A DNA stretch of 64,000 nucleotides from Trinickia sp. Y13 (GTDB lineage Bacteria; Pseudomonadota; Gammaproteobacteria; Burkholderiales; Burkholderiaceae). The notes beneath the pieces were generated by a model. The model made no database searches. It worked only from the letters and a program-made list of their open reading frames with translations, and was not told where the DNA came from. Below, in pieces: positions 62,046 through 64,000 of the stretch. Each line of letters starts with the position of its first letter. Within the stretch, counting starts at the first letter, position 1. The translations under genes and the position numbers were made by a program. The stretch lies in contig NZ_JAKWFK010000001.1 in NCBI RefSeq assembly GCF_029522115.1, forward strand, positions 372,001 through 436,000. The letters are read 5' to 3'.

Positions 62046-63269
62046 ATGACATTAGGTGTTCATTCCGAAGCGGGCAAGCTTCGCACGGTGATGGTGTGCC
62101 GGCCGGGACTGGCCCATCGGCGGCTCACGCCGGCCAACCGCGAGGCCCTGCTGTTCGACGATGTGATCTGGGTAGACAAGGCGATCGAGGACCACGATTT
62201 CTTCATCGACGTCATGCGCGAGCGTGGAATCGAGGTGCTCGAGTTTCAGCATTTGCTCGCGCAAGTGTGCCTCGACCCAGCGGCGCGGGACTGGATTCTC
62301 GATCGGCGCATCGTGGAGGAGGAGGTCGGCACGGGCATGCTGCGCGAGTTGCGGCTCTGGCTCGAAGAGATGCCTGCGCAGCAACTGACCGACGCGCTCG
62401 TCGGTGGCATTGCGAAGGCCGACTTGCCATTCGATGCACGCGGGTTGTTCGGCGGTCATCTCGAACGTTCCGATTTCGTGATGCCGCCGCTCGCCAATCT
62501 GATCTTCCAGCGCGATCCGAGCGCGTGGATCTATGGCGGTGTCACCTTGCATCCGATGTTCTGGCCGGCGCGGCGCAAGGAGGCGCTGCTGCTCGCCGCC
62601 GTCTACCGCTTCCATCCGCGCTTCGCAGGCAAGGTCAAGACGTGGTGGGGCGATCCCGACCGCAACTACGGCGCTGCCACCCTGGAAGGCGGCGACGTGA
62701 TGCCGATCGGCAACGGCGTGGTGCTGATCGGCATGGGCGAGCGCACGAGCCCGCAAGCGGTGACGCAAGTCGCGCGGCATCTGTTCTCCGGCAATGGCGC
62801 GAACCGAGTCATCGCGTGCGAGATGCCGAAGGCGCGTGCGTCGATGCATCTGGACACGGTGTTCTCCTTCATCGACGTCGACTTCGTCAGCATCTATCCC
62901 GGCGTGGCCGACGGCATACGCTGCACGAGCCTGTACCCCGGCGACAAACTGGGCGAAGTTCGATACGAGCGGCACGACGAGGCGTTTCTCGCTGTCGTGG
63001 CCAATGCGCTGGGCGTGGGCTCGCTGCGCGTACTGACGACGGGCGGCGACGCGTACGAGACCGAACGCGAGCAGTGGGACGACGGCAACAACGTGCTCGC
63101 GCTGGATCGACGCGTCGTGCTCGCCTACGACCGCAACACCTATACGAACCGAAAGATGCGGCAAGCGGGCGTGGAGGTGATCGAAATCCCAGGCGGCGAG
63201 CTCGGCCGGGGGCGCGGCGGCAGCCATTGCCTCAGTTGTCCGATCGCGCGCGATCCGATCGACATCTGA
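62046..63269 (+). CDS. arcA: Arginine deiminase
   Basis: 407 aa, ATG behind GGGAG. All catalytic residues are visible: D157 in FQRDPS, E214 in LEGGDVM, H268 and D270 in [11 protein letters not shown], and nucleophile C395 in [15 protein letters not shown]. It hydrolyses arginine to citrulline and ammonia in the cytoplasm, the first step of the ADI pathway. It lies 18 bp after the decarboxylase and is followed by arcB. Confidence 0.94.
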   Translation: MTLGVHSEAGKLRTVMVCRPGLAHRRLTPANREALLFDDVIWVDKAIEDHDFFIDVMRERGIEVLEFQHLLAQVCLDPAARDWILDRRIVEEEVGTGMLRELRLWLEEMPAQQLTDALVGGIAKADLPFDARGLFGGHLERSDFVMPPLANLIFQRDPSAWIYGGVTLHPMFWPARRKEALLLAAVYRFHPRFAGKVKTWWGDPDRNYGAATLEGGDVMPIGNGVVLIGMGERTSPQAVTQVARHLFSGNGANRVIACEMPKARASMHLDTVFSFIDVDFVSIYPGVADGIRCTSLYPGDKLGEVRYERHDEAFLAVVANALGVGSLRVLTTGGDAYETEREQWDDGNNVLALDRRVVLAYDRNTYTNRKMRQAGVEVIEIPGGELGRGRGGSHCLSCPIARDPIDI

Positions 63270-63283
63270 AATGGCTGAAATAG

Positions 63284-64000
<717 letters not shown>

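Overview
The window reads as a chromosomal segment of a high-GC Burkholderiaceae bacterium (Paraburkholderia/Caballeronia/Trinickia-like). This is inferred from base composition, the many IclR/MFS catabolic modules, a Burkholderia-style arginine deiminase operon carrying an extra decarboxylase, and a sulfoacetate module like that of Cupriavidus. The genus cannot be fixed from sequence reading alone. I saw no rRNA, tRNA, CRISPR array, insertion sequence or phage gene.

Layout. 0-4 kb: the 5' part of a two-partner-secretion (FHA-type) exoprotein on the minus strand, then a family 2 glycosyltransferase and a Wzx-like flippase. 3.8-10.2 kb: a tandem-fused double IclR regulator (TTG start) divergent from an MBL-fold / FAD-monooxygenase / DUF2783 / MFS operon, with a palindrome and a good sigma70 promoter between them. 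10.3-15.7 kb: HtrA-like protease, TPR membrane protein, NCS2 purine permease and HAD phosphatase.

16-43 kb: an organosulfonate hub. Sulfoacetate goes to sulfoacetaldehyde through a SauT/SauS/SauU-like set next to an IclR regulator. Isethionate probably enters through a GMC dehydrogenase (IseJ-like), and taurine possibly through a FAD amine dehydrogenase (TauY-like). All routes meet at Xsc and Pta, giving acetyl-CoA and sulfite. A SoeABC-type molybdoenzyme is the likely sulfite sink. A TauABC-type ABC importer, an MHS symporter, an APC permease, a second IclR and a MocR (TauR-like) regulator surround these. An orphan CobS/CobT-like AAA+/VWA pair sits inside the hub with no other cobalamin gene nearby.

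45-48 kb: a 41-codon membrane-like ORF, a DUF302 protein, and an ECF sigma factor with a C-terminal extension overlapping a YCII/DGPF protein.

48.1-57.8 kb: a Fur-box-preceded siderophore locus: TonB receptor, fold-III PLP decarboxylase, SbnA-like beta-replacement enzyme, opine dehydrogenase, a single IucA/IucC NIS synthetase, MFS exporter and a ParB/SbnI-like serine kinase. The mix of opine dehydrogenase and NIS logic suggests a rhizobactin-like hybrid metallophore and is the most interesting system here.

58-64 kb: an arginine deiminase operon (arcD, an Orn/Lys/Arg decarboxylase, arcA, and arcB running off the right edge) behind an ANR/FNR-type box.
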